Shown piece by piece: positions 37,068 to 44,439 of a stretch of DNA of 44,439 nucleotides (position 1 is its first letter; every line of letters begins with the position of its first letter). Origin of the DNA: Acidobacteriota bacterium (GTDB lineage: Bacteria > Acidobacteriota > Terriglobia > Terriglobales > Acidobacteriaceae); contig JAFAWX010000422.1 in assembly GCA_019241535.1 (NCBI GenBank), positions 1 through 44,439 on the forward strand, written 5' to 3'. The notes beneath the pieces are model-generated. The model saw only the letters and a list, made by a program, of their open reading frames with translations. It did no database searches and was not told where the DNA came from. The position numbers were made by a program, and so were the translations under genes.

Positions 37068-40000
37068 ATGAACTTGCGCTCGAATCTGGCAGTTGTTTTC
37101 TTGCTCGCTGTAGGCCCTCTGTGGGCGCAAACCTTTCGCGGGACGATTCTCGGAAGCATCACCGATCCCCAGGGTGCGGTCGTCGGTGGCGCGAACGTCG
37201 CCGCGCGCAACATGGAGACCGGACTCGAGCGCAGCACCCAGACCAGCCCCGATGGCAGCTACACAATCACCGAGTTGCCGATCGGCACCTACAAGCTGAC
37301 GGTATCCCAGAGTGGCTTTCAGACCGAGGTCACGACCGGTGTAGCTGTGGATGTGGGTGGTGAGAAGCGGGTCGATGTGGTGCTAAAGCCGGGGCAGGTT
37401 ACAAGTGTGGTGGAGGTCTCAGGCGAGGTGCTTCCCCAGATCGAGACCACCACCGACACGCTCGGGAATACCTTCACCGCAGAGCAGGCGAAAGATCTTC
37501 CCCTGAACGGACGCGATTTTCAGAAGATGATCTTCCTGACGCCCGGCGTGGCTGGCTCGCCCGACGAGATCACCGATTCTCCGGGCTCATTCGGGACTTT
37601 TTCAATGAACGGGGCGCGTGGACGTTCGAACAACTTCCTGCTCGACGGCACCGACATGAATGACGGCTATCGCAATGATCCGGCCATCAATGAGGCGGGG
37701 GTGTTCGGAACCCCGGCCACCATCCTGCCCATCGACGCTATCCAGGAAACCCAGGTGGTATCGAACTTCATGCCGGAGTACGGGCGCAACGCCGGCGCGA
37801 CCGTCAATATCGTCACCAAAAGCGGAACCAACAGCCTGCACGGCACCCTGTTTGAATACTTCCGTAACGACGCCCTGGACGCAAGGAATTACTTCAACTC
37901 TTCGGGCACGCGCGCCCCCTTCCATAACAACCAATTCGGCGGTTCAGTGGGCGGCCCGCTTGTGAAGAACAAAACTTTCTTTTTCCTGGACTACGAAGGC
38001 CAGAGGGAACGTGTGGGGGTAGTGACGCTCGCCTGCGTGCCCGAAGGCAGCGGCCCGGGCGGCGCGCTTAGTCCGGCGGACGCAACCGATCCGGTGATCG
38101 CCGCTTTGATTGCCAACCACAATCCCTGGCCGGCGCCGAACCGGCCCGGCATACACTCGACCAACACTGGCTGCCCGAACGGTCCGAACGCATCTCTGAT
38201 ATCTCCTTCTTATAACAATCTGACCAGCGCCATTGCCAAGATCGACCACAACTTCAACTCCACCAATCTCCTGACCGGCCGCTACTTTATCGGTGACAGT
38301 TCGCAGGCTTTTCCGCTTGCGCTCACGGCCTCCGGCGGGCAGCTTCCGGGCTTCAACACCGTGACCCCGACCCGTGTTCAGCTGGTGGCGCTCTCCTACG
38401 TGCATACCATTGGATCGACAAAAGTGAACGAGATGCGCTACGGCTGGAACCGCTTCGCCGAGGGATTTTTCCCCCAGGATGCGAATTTTGATCCCAGCTC
38501 GATCGGCCTGTGCAACAGTTCGGACCCGACCGCATGCCATTCCTCCGGGCTGCCCATTATCCTGGTGTCGGTAACCCCCAGTGGCAGCAGCAGCTTCTTC
38601 GCCGAGCCCGGCGCCACCTCCGGCGACCCGCGCAGCCGAGTCGACTCCAATAACCAGTTCGTCGACGATTTCTCGTGGAAGCTCAACAAGCACGACCTGA
38701 AGTTCGGTTTTGAGTTCCGGCGCACCAGCGTACAGCAGCGCTTCGACAAATATTCCCGTGGACGCCTCAGGTTTACCGACTTGGCCAGTTTTCTCTCCGG
38801 CACCTTGCACGACGCCTTCCAGTACAGCGGCAATACCCGGCGCCATACCTTTGAAAACAATTACGGGCTCTACTTTCAGGATACCTTTCGCCTGACCCCG
38901 CGTCTGACGCTTAATTACGGGCTGCGATGGGACTATTTCGGCGTGATGGCAGAGAAGAACAATCTTTTCAGCGCGGCTACAAATCTTGATCCGGTTGCTC
39001 AGACCTTCACCCTCACCATGGTGGGTCAGCCCGGCCTCGGCCGCCTCTATGAGCCCGATTACCGCAACTTTGCGCCGCGGGCAAGCATTGCCTGGGACGT
39101 TAGCGGCAAGAGCAAAACCATCGTGCGCGCCGGCTGGGGAATGTTTTACGACGCCTTCTCTCAGGATTTTTTCATCGGCCATCTGCCCTATCCGACTTTT
39201 TTTGATCCCGGTCCGGCATACAATCCCGTCGGGCCGGCGCAGGTTCTGGTGAAAGTAAATACATCGCACAGCATAAGCACGGTGCCGCTTTACGATCCGA
39301 CAACCGGTTGCGTGCAAAAAGAGTGCGACGTCTTCACGGTCGACCGCCATATCCGCATGCCCTACATGGAAAACTACAATCTCAACATTCAGCACCAGAT
39401 CAGCAACAACCTGGCTGTCCAGATTGGATACGTGGGCTCGCAGGGCCACCGCCTGTTCCGCTTCCGGGATCTGAACCAGCCCTCCCAGGCGGCGATCACC
39501 GCCTCTGACATCGCCTTTGCCCAGGCGATTCCCGGGTGCATTCCCAATGGCGGGCCCGGCTGTCTAGAGGGAAACAGCTTCGGCGTTCCGCGCGTATATG
39601 GCGGAATCTTCGGCGACAACAATCCCTTCGCTGCCTATTACCTCATGCAGGAGGAAGCAACCGCCAAATCGAACTATAACGCCCTGCAGGCCAGCCTGAG
39701 GCTGACCAATTGGCGCGGCCTGACTTCGATCGTGAATTACGCTTGGTCGAAGTCGCTCGATACGGCGAGTGACGGCGAGGATTTTGAGAATAACGCCGCC
39801 CAGCCGAATGACAGTACCCGTCCTAACCTCGAGTACGGCCCGTCGAACTTCAACGTGCCCCAGCGCTTCTCCTGGATTTTCGGTTACGACCTGCCAAAAT
39901 TTGGGGCGGGCAAGTTGCGAAACGGATGGGGATTCTCAAGCACAGCTGTCCTGCAGAGCGGCCAGCCGTTTCAGCTGAATTACAACTTCGAAGACGATTT

Positions 40001-40529
40001 CAGCGGCAGTGGCGAAGGAGACGACCGCCCGGATGTGGTCGGCCCGATCGTCTATCACAAGCGTGACCCGAGCAACTACATTCAACTCAGCTCGTTCGCC
40101 ATTCCATGCACGATTACTACTGCGGCCCAGGCCAGCCCCACCGGCCTGGTCGACGACTGTATTCCAGGAACGCGTCATTTCGGCAACCAGCGGCGCAACT
40201 CCCTGGTCGGGCCGACATTCAAGCAGTGGGATTTCGCCGTCTATAAAAATACGGCAATTACCGAGCGAATGAACGTCGAGCTCCGGGCGGAGTTTTTTAA
40301 CATCCTCAACCATCCCAACTTCGCCAACCCGCTGCTGCCGGCTTTTGTGGCCGACCCGGGATCGAACCTTTCAAGCGCCTGCTCTTGCGGCTTTCATTCG
40401 AGCGGCAACCGGGAGGTGGGGAACGGCGGCTATCAGATTGTGGCAACTGGAGATGTCGGCGTGGGCAATCCCTTTCTGGGCGGCGGCGGGCCGCGCGGGA
40501 TTCAGCTGGCGGTTAAGTTCACGTTTTAG
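37068..40529 (+). CDS. Oar-like TonB-dependent receptor
   Basis: A 1153-residue outer-membrane receptor. It has a signal peptide (VVFLLAVGPLWA, cut near QTF) and a carboxypeptidase-regulatory-like domain (about 25-110, GSITDPQGAVVGGANVAARN). The plug domain (about 125-240) includes DLPLNGRDFQKMIFLTPGVAG, FLLDGTDMNDG and EYGRNAGATVNIVTKSGTN. A large barrel follows to the C-terminal QLAVKFTF. This domain order is that of the Oar/acidobacterial receptor expansion, thought to import large ligands such as glycans or peptides with TonB-ExbBD energy. The ligand is unknown. The gene is alone or first of its unit; a PAP2 phosphatase follows 235 bases later. Confidence 0.93.
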   Translation: MNLRSNLAVVFLLAVGPLWAQTFRGTILGSITDPQGAVVGGANVAARNMETGLERSTQTSPDGSYTITELPIGTYKLTVSQSGFQTEVTTGVAVDVGGEKRVDVVLKPGQVTSVVEVSGEVLPQIETTTDTLGNTFTAEQAKDLPLNGRDFQKMIFLTPGVAGSPDEITDSPGSFGTFSMNGARGRSNNFLLDGTDMNDGYRNDPAINEAGVFGTPATILPIDAIQETQVVSNFMPEYGRNAGATVNIVTKSGTNSLHGTLFEYFRNDALDARNYFNSSGTRAPFHNNQFGGSVGGPLVKNKTFFFLDYEGQRERVGVVTLACVPEGSGPGGALSPADATDPVIAALIANHNPWPAPNRPGIHSTNTGCPNGPNASLISPSYNNLTSAIAKIDHNFNSTNLLTGRYFIGDSSQAFPLALTASGGQLPGFNTVTPTRVQLVALSYVHTIGSTKVNEMRYGWNRFAEGFFPQDANFDPSSIGLCNSSDPTACHSSGLPIILVSVTPSGSSSFFAEPGATSGDPRSRVDSNNQFVDDFSWKLNKHDLKFGFEFRRTSVQQRFDKYSRGRLRFTDLASFLSGTLHDAFQYSGNTRRHTFENNYGLYFQDTFRLTPRLTLNYGLRWDYFGVMAEKNNLFSAATNLDPVAQTFTLTMVGQPGLGRLYEPDYRNFAPRASIAWDVSGKSKTIVRAGWGMFYDAFSQDFFIGHLPYPTFFDPGPAYNPVGPAQVLVKVNTSHSISTVPLYDPTTGCVQKECDVFTVDRHIRMPYMENYNLNIQHQISNNLAVQIGYVGSQGHRLFRFRDLNQPSQAAITASDIAFAQAIPGCIPNGGPGCLEGNSFGVPRVYGGIFGDNNPFAAYYLMQEEATAKSNYNALQASLRLTNWRGLTSIVNYAWSKSLDTASDGEDFENNAAQPNDSTRPNLEYGPSNFNVPQRFSWIFGYDLPKFGAGKLRNGWGFSSTAVLQSGQPFQLNYNFEDDFSGSGEGDDRPDVVGPIVYHKRDPSNYIQLSSFAIPCTITTAAQASPTGLVDDCIPGTRHFGNQRRNSLVGPTFKQWDFAVYKNTAITERMNVELRAEFFNILNHPNFANPLLPAFVADPGSNLSSACSCGFHSSGNREVGNGGYQIVATGDVGVGNPFLGGGGPRGIQLAVKFTF

Positions 40530-40764
40530 AACATGTCGGTTCGAATTGCGACAAAGCCGCCAGGGTGAAGAAGGAGAGTAGACTAGGGCTCTCTTGCGGC
40601 TGACCGGTTCGTTCGCATCCTGTCTCAACCAACCGCTGCTCGAGGGCATCGCTGCACCGCCCCCGGTGCTCAAGATCCTAATCAGACCCACCAGGGATCG
40701 GGAAAATACACCCTATGCTCGAACCTTTAAGCGCGGATTGCATCTTACCGGGGCGCCTTCGTAG

Positions 40765-41733
40765 GTGCGCTGGAGCTCTGGCTTGTCTCATTGTGTGAGA
40801 CAGATCTGTACACCATTATTAGCGGCGTTCGTGGTCGCGCTATGCGCGCCCGCCGCTCACGGCCAGATCTCCTTTGCCGCCCAGCCAGTGCTCTCTGACC
40901 GGAGCTTCGCGGCAGGCAGTCTTGTCAACAGCCTGAGCTGGCCGTCTCCCGAGGAAAACGATGGCGCCGGCCACGCTGCACCCGAGCCGCCACAGCCTGC
41001 GCAGGATGAGAGCGGCGGCCTTGTTTCCCGCTCGGTCAAGCGAGGCCTGCAAGATCAAAAACAGCTCTACCTCGCCCCCTTCAAGGCGTCGAATTTCAAA
41101 TGGGACGCATTGGTTCTCGGGGGAACGGCGCTGTTTTTAGCCACCGACCGCCACATTGAGAACAACCTGCCCGGCGGCCACTTCCACCTGTATCAGAACA
41201 CCTCGGACATTGCGATTGGGGGTCTGGCAGGTGCCCTGGCGGGCGTTTGGTTGTATGGCATAAAGACCGAGCATCATCATGCCCGCGAGACCGGAGAACT
41301 TGAACTTGAGGCCCTCGCCGACACTTTCCTTATCTACGCGCCGATGCAGTTGATTGCCGGCCGGCAGCGCCCGGGGGAGGGCAACGGGCATGGAGATTTC
41401 TTGAAGCATCATGCCCTGAACACGTCATTCCCGGGCGGGCATGCCATGTTTACCTGGACTATGGCGACCGTGTTGTCGCATGACTATTCGCAGAAGTGGG
41501 TGCAGGTGGCGGCGTACGGGTCGGCCTTTACCGTGACTCTCACGCGTTTTCTGGCGCGCGATCATTGGGCGTCGGACATGTGGGTGGGGACGGCGCTCGG
41601 AATCGGCATCGGCGCGCACGTATTTCACGCCCATTGCGATCCGGAGCTGAGCCCCAAGTGCCGGCAGCACCACGGGAAAATATTGCCCTTGCTGCATTTG
41701 AGGGGCTCGTCATTCGATCGACTTCAGGAATAG
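40765..41733 (+). CDS. PAP2-superfamily phosphatase
   Basis: A 322-residue exported membrane phosphatase of the PAP2 group, which acts on lipid phosphates such as undecaprenyl pyrophosphate or phosphatidic acid. A signal-like segment (LLAAFVVALCAPAAHG) is followed by a soluble part. The phosphatase motifs then appear: AGRQRP near residue 197, FPGGHAMF near 222, and RFLARDHWASDMWVG near 262. The motif-2 Ser is replaced by Gly (PGGH instead of PSGH), as occurs in several functional family members. GTG 40765 directly follows a stop codon; GTG 40795 is an alternative. The SD is weak. Confidence 0.85.
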   Translation: MRWSSGLSHCVRQICTPLLAAFVVALCAPAAHGQISFAAQPVLSDRSFAAGSLVNSLSWPSPEENDGAGHAAPEPPQPAQDESGGLVSRSVKRGLQDQKQLYLAPFKASNFKWDALVLGGTALFLATDRHIENNLPGGHFHLYQNTSDIAIGGLAGALAGVWLYGIKTEHHHARETGELELEALADTFLIYAPMQLIAGRQRPGEGNGHGDFLKHHALNTSFPGGHAMFTWTMATVLSHDYSQKWVQVAAYGSAFTVTLTRFLARDHWASDMWVGTALGIGIGAHVFHAHCDPELSPKCRQHHGKILPLLHLRGSSFDRLQE

Positions 41734-41909
41734 TAGAGCGTTCGATGATCCACTCGCGGATTCGCCCGGCCCGCAATTCCTCAGCCGGCCGCCGCTAGAA
41801 CGTCCGTTCGAAGACCTGGAGTGGCGGTGAGTTGCTGCGCCGCCAGGCGGGAGTGCCTCTGTGCCGGCGCAAGCATGAACCTGTGTCAGAATCCTTTGCA
41901 TGGTGCAAC

Positions 41910-42781
41910 GTGGACACGATAGGCGCGAACTTCTCCTCCACTGGTCGCATCTTCAGCAGGCAGGAGGCGGGGTTAATGCGCGAGATCACGCAGGACTACG
42001 CCGGATTGGCGGTTACCGAGAGGGCGCGCACGCCCTGCGAACTGTTGGATTGGAACGACCGAATGGGCGATTGATAGACTTCGAATGGCGTCAGCGGCTC
42101 GAATATCTTGATGCGCGAGGATGCTGATGAAGCTTCCGCGCGTGCGCCGCTTGGGATCGCGGGGACCGCGACAGATCCAACTCACCCCAGCCAGTGCGCC
42201 CCAAGCCAGGGTGGAAGGAGGGCGGGGGGAGTTCGACCCTTGGAGTTGCGGGTGGTCGAGAGCCAAGCAGAGAGTCGGCAATGGACGAGCTGATCGAACG
42301 CCATCAGTACCTGAAATACTGCGTACCGGTGGGCGCCAATCTGTGTTACCTGGTGCGTTCCGGAGAGAGAAGGAGTCGTGCTGGCCTGCTTGTTGGTCCT
42401 CACCTGCCTGGCGCGATGCGTGGATCGGCTGGGACGCGGAGCAGCGAGCGCACCATCTGCAGTTGATTGTGAACAACAGTCGTTCCTGGTGCTACCCTGG
42501 GTGCACATCAAAGGACTGGCCAGCAAGATTCTGGCGCACAGTGTGCGCCAGCTCCCCGTTGGCTGGGAGTATTGTCATGGCTACCGACCGTGGTTGCGGG
42601 AAACTTTAATCGATGGGCAAAGGTTTCGTGGGACTTGCTATCGCGCAGCTAACTGGATCCGAGTCGGACAAACCTGGGAGCACACTCATGGGCGAGCGGT
42701 CAAAGAATTTACGTTGATGCGCTGGCGCGCGCCAGCGCCTCTGCGGCAGTTAAGATCGAGGAGAACTACAATGCTGGCTAA
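41910..42781 (+). pseudogene. Decayed DruA-like (DUF4338) gene
   Basis: The remains of one protein can be read across three frames. The order is: frame with REITQDYAGLAVTERA and CELLDW; then RPNGRLIDFEWRQRLEYLDARG; then KLPRVRRLGSRGPRQIQL; then PLELRVVES; then MDELIERHQYLKYCVPVGA and YLVRSGER; then WIGWDAEQRAHHLQLIVNN; then FLVLPWVHIKGLASKIL through WLRETLIDGQRFRGTCY and YRAANWI. The last parts carry the GTCYRAANWIxxGxT hallmark of DUF4338, the domain of the Druantia defence protein DruA and of several IS-associated proteins. About seven frameshifts (near 42050, 42118, 42240, 42283, 42370, 42395 and 42478) make it non-functional. The frame ending TAA 42779-42781 reads VKIEENYNAG. The original start lies near 41899-41910. 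Confidence 0.82.
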
Positions 42782-43409
42782 AAACAGCTCAATCTCAGCG
42801 GAAATTTATTAAATTAAGGTGACTCTGCTCGGCACGCGGCCGCCGATCTGGCGACGCCTATTAGTGCCCGCAAATGTGACGCTGGCGCAATTGCATGACG
42901 TGCTGCAGGTTGCGATGGGATGGCAGGAGTGCCACCTGCACGAATTCACTGCCGGGGGCCGACAGTTCGGGCGACCTGATCCGGAAGACCGATTCATGGG
43001 AATGCCACCGGTCGAAGATGAGCGCAGGGTTCGTCTTTCGAGCGTGTTGAACAGAACTGGCGCGAAAGCCATCTATACGTATGATTTTGGCGACAGTTGG
43101 GAACACAGCATTCTGCTTGAGAAACGCCTGCCAGCTGCTCCCACCATAGCCTACCCGATATGCACGGGCGGCCAGCTTGCATGTCCTCCTGAGGATTGCG
43201 GGAGCATCCCGGGCTTTTACGATCTGCTGGAGGCTCTTCGAGACCCCACACAAGAACAGCACCAAGAACTGCGGGATTGGGTCGGCGACGATTACGATCC
43301 CGAAGAATTCTCCATCGAGGCCGTAAACCGAATACTCACGCGTTTACTTCCGCGCCGAACCAAAACTCCATCCAAGCGGGCGGTGGCCGGTAAAACAACT
43401 ACCATCTAG
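42771..43409 (+). pseudogene. Plasmid pRiA4b ORF-3-like gene with an early in-frame stop
   Basis: The frame from GTG 42819 (196 residues) has every family block: PPIWRRL, LHDVLQVAMGW, HLHEF, YTYDFGDSWEH, and YPICTGGQLACPPEDCGSIPGFYDLL. The family is found on plasmids and near mobile elements and has no firm biochemical role. The natural start appears to be ATG 42771, with AGGAG seven bases upstream. From there the frame reads LAKNSSISAEIY, then TAA at 42810-42812, then IKVTLLG. Other members have YQIKV at this point, so a CAA-to-TAA change best explains it. The downstream frame is intact, so reinitiation at GTG 42819 could still make a nearly full protein. It directly follows the DruA-like remnant. 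Confidence 0.78.
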
Positions 43410-43567
43410 CTGAGGCCGGACACTGTCGATGAATTGGGATGTTGGTCGCGTCAGCGCCGGAGCGGCGTGCCTCTGGGGTTCGCAGAAATTTCGTCCGCCC
43501 GCACGTCGGCCTTGACTTTTGTAATGTTCTTAGAGAGTACAGTTTTCTCGAAAAGGTCCTGACTAGA
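43410..43567. other. Short gap between the pRiA4b ORF-3-like gene and vapC
   Basis: No ORF or hairpin of note lies between these convergent genes. Confidence 0.4.
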
Positions 43568-43960
43568 CTACCAGATTGTTCTCACCAGAGAACTTCGGCG
43601 GATTGTATTGTCTTTTGTCACGAGATTACTTCCCGAGGTTAATGCTGTCGCTCCAATCAGCCGATCAGCGGGATCTGTTGGGTAGGAAGCCCGCGGGAAT
43701 GCAGCCGCCTGCGCAGCAATTTCGACGGTCAAGGGGAGAATCACCACCCCGGCAGTGATCTTCTTCAGAAAAGCTGGCACTGTCCCGCCAGGGTCAATTC
43801 GGCCGTTGGTAGCAAGCCAGCTCAGCTCCCAAAGTGTCACTGCCGCGATCGAGACGCAATCGTTCTTGAGTTCCTTCCGAATCGCGTCCGCCGCAGCTTT
43901 CGAGAGCTGATCTGGACAGGTTCTCAGCCATACCAACACATGGGTGTCGAGAACGATCAC
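43568..43960 (-). CDS. vapC: VapC-type PIN-domain toxin
   Basis: A 130-residue PIN-domain ribonuclease, the toxin of a type II system that in known cases cuts tRNA or rRNA. The acidic metal-binding residues are all visible: Asp5 in LDTHVLVW, Glu45 in TLWELSWL, Asp96 and Asp99 in YPTDPADRLIGATAL, and Asp117 in LVTKDNTI. The toxin is therefore predicted active. The start is GTG 43960, which overlaps the vapB stop TGA by the GTGA arrangement, giving translational coupling. An in-frame upstream extension to 44035 lies inside vapB and is rejected. Confidence 0.92.
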   Translation of the reverse strand: MIVLDTHVLVWLRTCPDQLSKAAADAIRKELKNDCVSIAAVTLWELSWLATNGRIDPGGTVPAFLKKITAGVVILPLTVEIAAQAAAFPRASYPTDPADRLIGATALTSGSNLVTKDNTIRRSSLVRTIW

Positions 43961-44181
43961 GACGCTTCCCACTCGTCTGTAACCGGCGCCTCGATATCTC
44001 CAAGGATCTTCACCGTGCCGGCGAGATCGCCCCACATATTCCTGCCCTCGCGTTCGGCTGGGACTAGCTTCGCCACCGGGTTACCGTGCTTTGTAATCAC
44101 CACGGACTCGCCAGTCTCGTGGACCTTATCCATCAGGGCAAGACACTTGGCCTTAAACTCAGCTGCAGGAACCGTCTTCAT
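43957..44181 (-). CDS. vapB: VapB/Phd-YefM-type antitoxin
   Basis: A 74-residue antitoxin. The N-terminal half (MKTVPAAEFKAKCLALMDKV, then SVVITKHGNPVAKLVP) is the Phd/YefM DNA-binding dimerisation fold. The C-terminal half is acidic and would wrap the toxin. No SD precedes ATG 44181; the promoter's -10 box ends seven bases before it, so the message is probably leaderless. The gene overlaps vapC by four bases. The dimer would be expected to bind the palindrome just upstream and repress its own operon. Confidence 0.9.
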   Translation of the reverse strand: MKTVPAAEFKAKCLALMDKVHETGESVVITKHGNPVAKLVPAEREGRNMWGDLAGTVKILGDIEAPVTDEWEAS

Positions 44182-44187
44182 ATGGTC

Positions 44188-44216
44188 ATTTTATTGTGAC
44201 CACAATAAAAACTCAA
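44188..44216 (-). promoter_or_regulatory. vapBC promoter with embedded palindromic operator
   Basis: On the minus strand TTGAGT (44216-44211), a 17-base spacer and TAAAAT (44193-44188) form a good sigma70 promoter. A perfect inverted repeat with 10-base arms TTTTATTGTG/CACAATAAAA and a two-base centre covers 44189-44210, spanning the spacer and the -10 box. It is the obvious binding site for VapB or the VapBC complex. Confidence 0.75.
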
Positions 44217-44439
44217 GTCTTCGTCACTACAGCGGTTACGGAAAGCGATTCGGGTTGGACAATTCACTATCAGTCGAGATCACTTGCGCTCCGTACCTGA
44301 CCCGGCGCGGCTTAGCCGTCTTTCCGGCTTTCTGTCTTGCGGCGCCCCCGCATTGAGCCAGCGCATGGCAGATGCGGTGGTGGCCGCAGTGGCTACAGAA
44401 CTCATCCAAAATTCACCGCTTCTCTTCCCTTCTAGCATG
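44217..44439. other. Right-edge stretch with no supported gene
   Basis: The remaining bases contain only short frames without SD or family resemblance; a gene entering from the right edge cannot be excluded. Confidence 0.35.

Noticed and set aside
37944-39449. 501-codon open frame antisense to the TonB receptor
   Set aside because: It lies wholly inside a gene with clear family motifs; the product resembles nothing, and GC-rich codon bias commonly opens such frames.

Overview
The window looks like a chromosomal segment of an Acidobacteriota bacterium (Terriglobia-like). This is an inference from gene content. It carries a GWxTD-domain protein, an Oar-like TonB-dependent receptor with an N-terminal carboxypeptidase-regulatory domain, a beta-barrel protein of similar style, an eight-cysteine 'RICPxCCG' protein, and a 39-residue 'AKLIEFY...KKSA' micro-protein. 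LpxC, outer-membrane barrels and a TonB receptor make the host diderm. GC content is high, so long antisense ORFs are common shadows. GTG and TTG starts are frequent and are chosen here by Shine-Dalgarno (SD) spacing.

Layout. 354-3007: a small LysW-like zinc-ribbon protein, a secreted M28 peptidase with an FN3 tail, and a rhomboid-like membrane protein. 3072-5599: metK-ahcY (activated methyl cycle, minus strand). 5897-6949: GAF-GGDEF diguanylate cyclase. 7002-10932 (minus strand): fmdB, then rplM-rpsI-rpsB-tsf-pyrH behind a clear sigma70-type promoter. 11274-11895: nucleotidyltransferase and overlapping small partner, resembling a toxin-antitoxin pair. 12268-19615: rsmI, yqeY, a class V aminotransferase with serA (serine biosynthesis), an outer-membrane barrel, a CBS-containing site-2 protease, rsmD and an unknown protein. 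19930-23649: ridA, HU with a terminator, the Cys-rich protein, folK, a small protein and lpxC with a non-canonical start. 23829-30775: a secreted LolA-like protein, ftsQ-ftsA-ftsZ, a small secreted protein and a soluble penicillin-binding transpeptidase. 30878-32847: a Gly-rich secreted protein, the micro-protein and an orphan MacB/LolD-type ATPase. 33264-41733: an envelope cluster (GWxTD protein, beta-barrel protein, large TonB receptor, PAP2 phosphatase).

41734-44216 is an accessory island. It holds a DruA-like (DUF4338) gene wrecked by about seven frameshifts, a plasmid pRiA4b ORF-3-like gene interrupted by one stop codon just after its ancestral start, and an intact vapBC toxin-antitoxin operon. 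The vapBC promoter contains a perfect 10+10 bp palindrome and probably makes a leaderless mRNA.

No tRNA, rRNA, CRISPR array, intact insertion sequence or recognisable riboswitch was found. Most of the window is core chromosome. The least explained signals are the DruA/pRiA4b remnant pair, the vapBC control region, the nucleotidyltransferase pair, the LysW-like protein lacking the usual C-terminal glutamate, and the 39-residue micro-protein.
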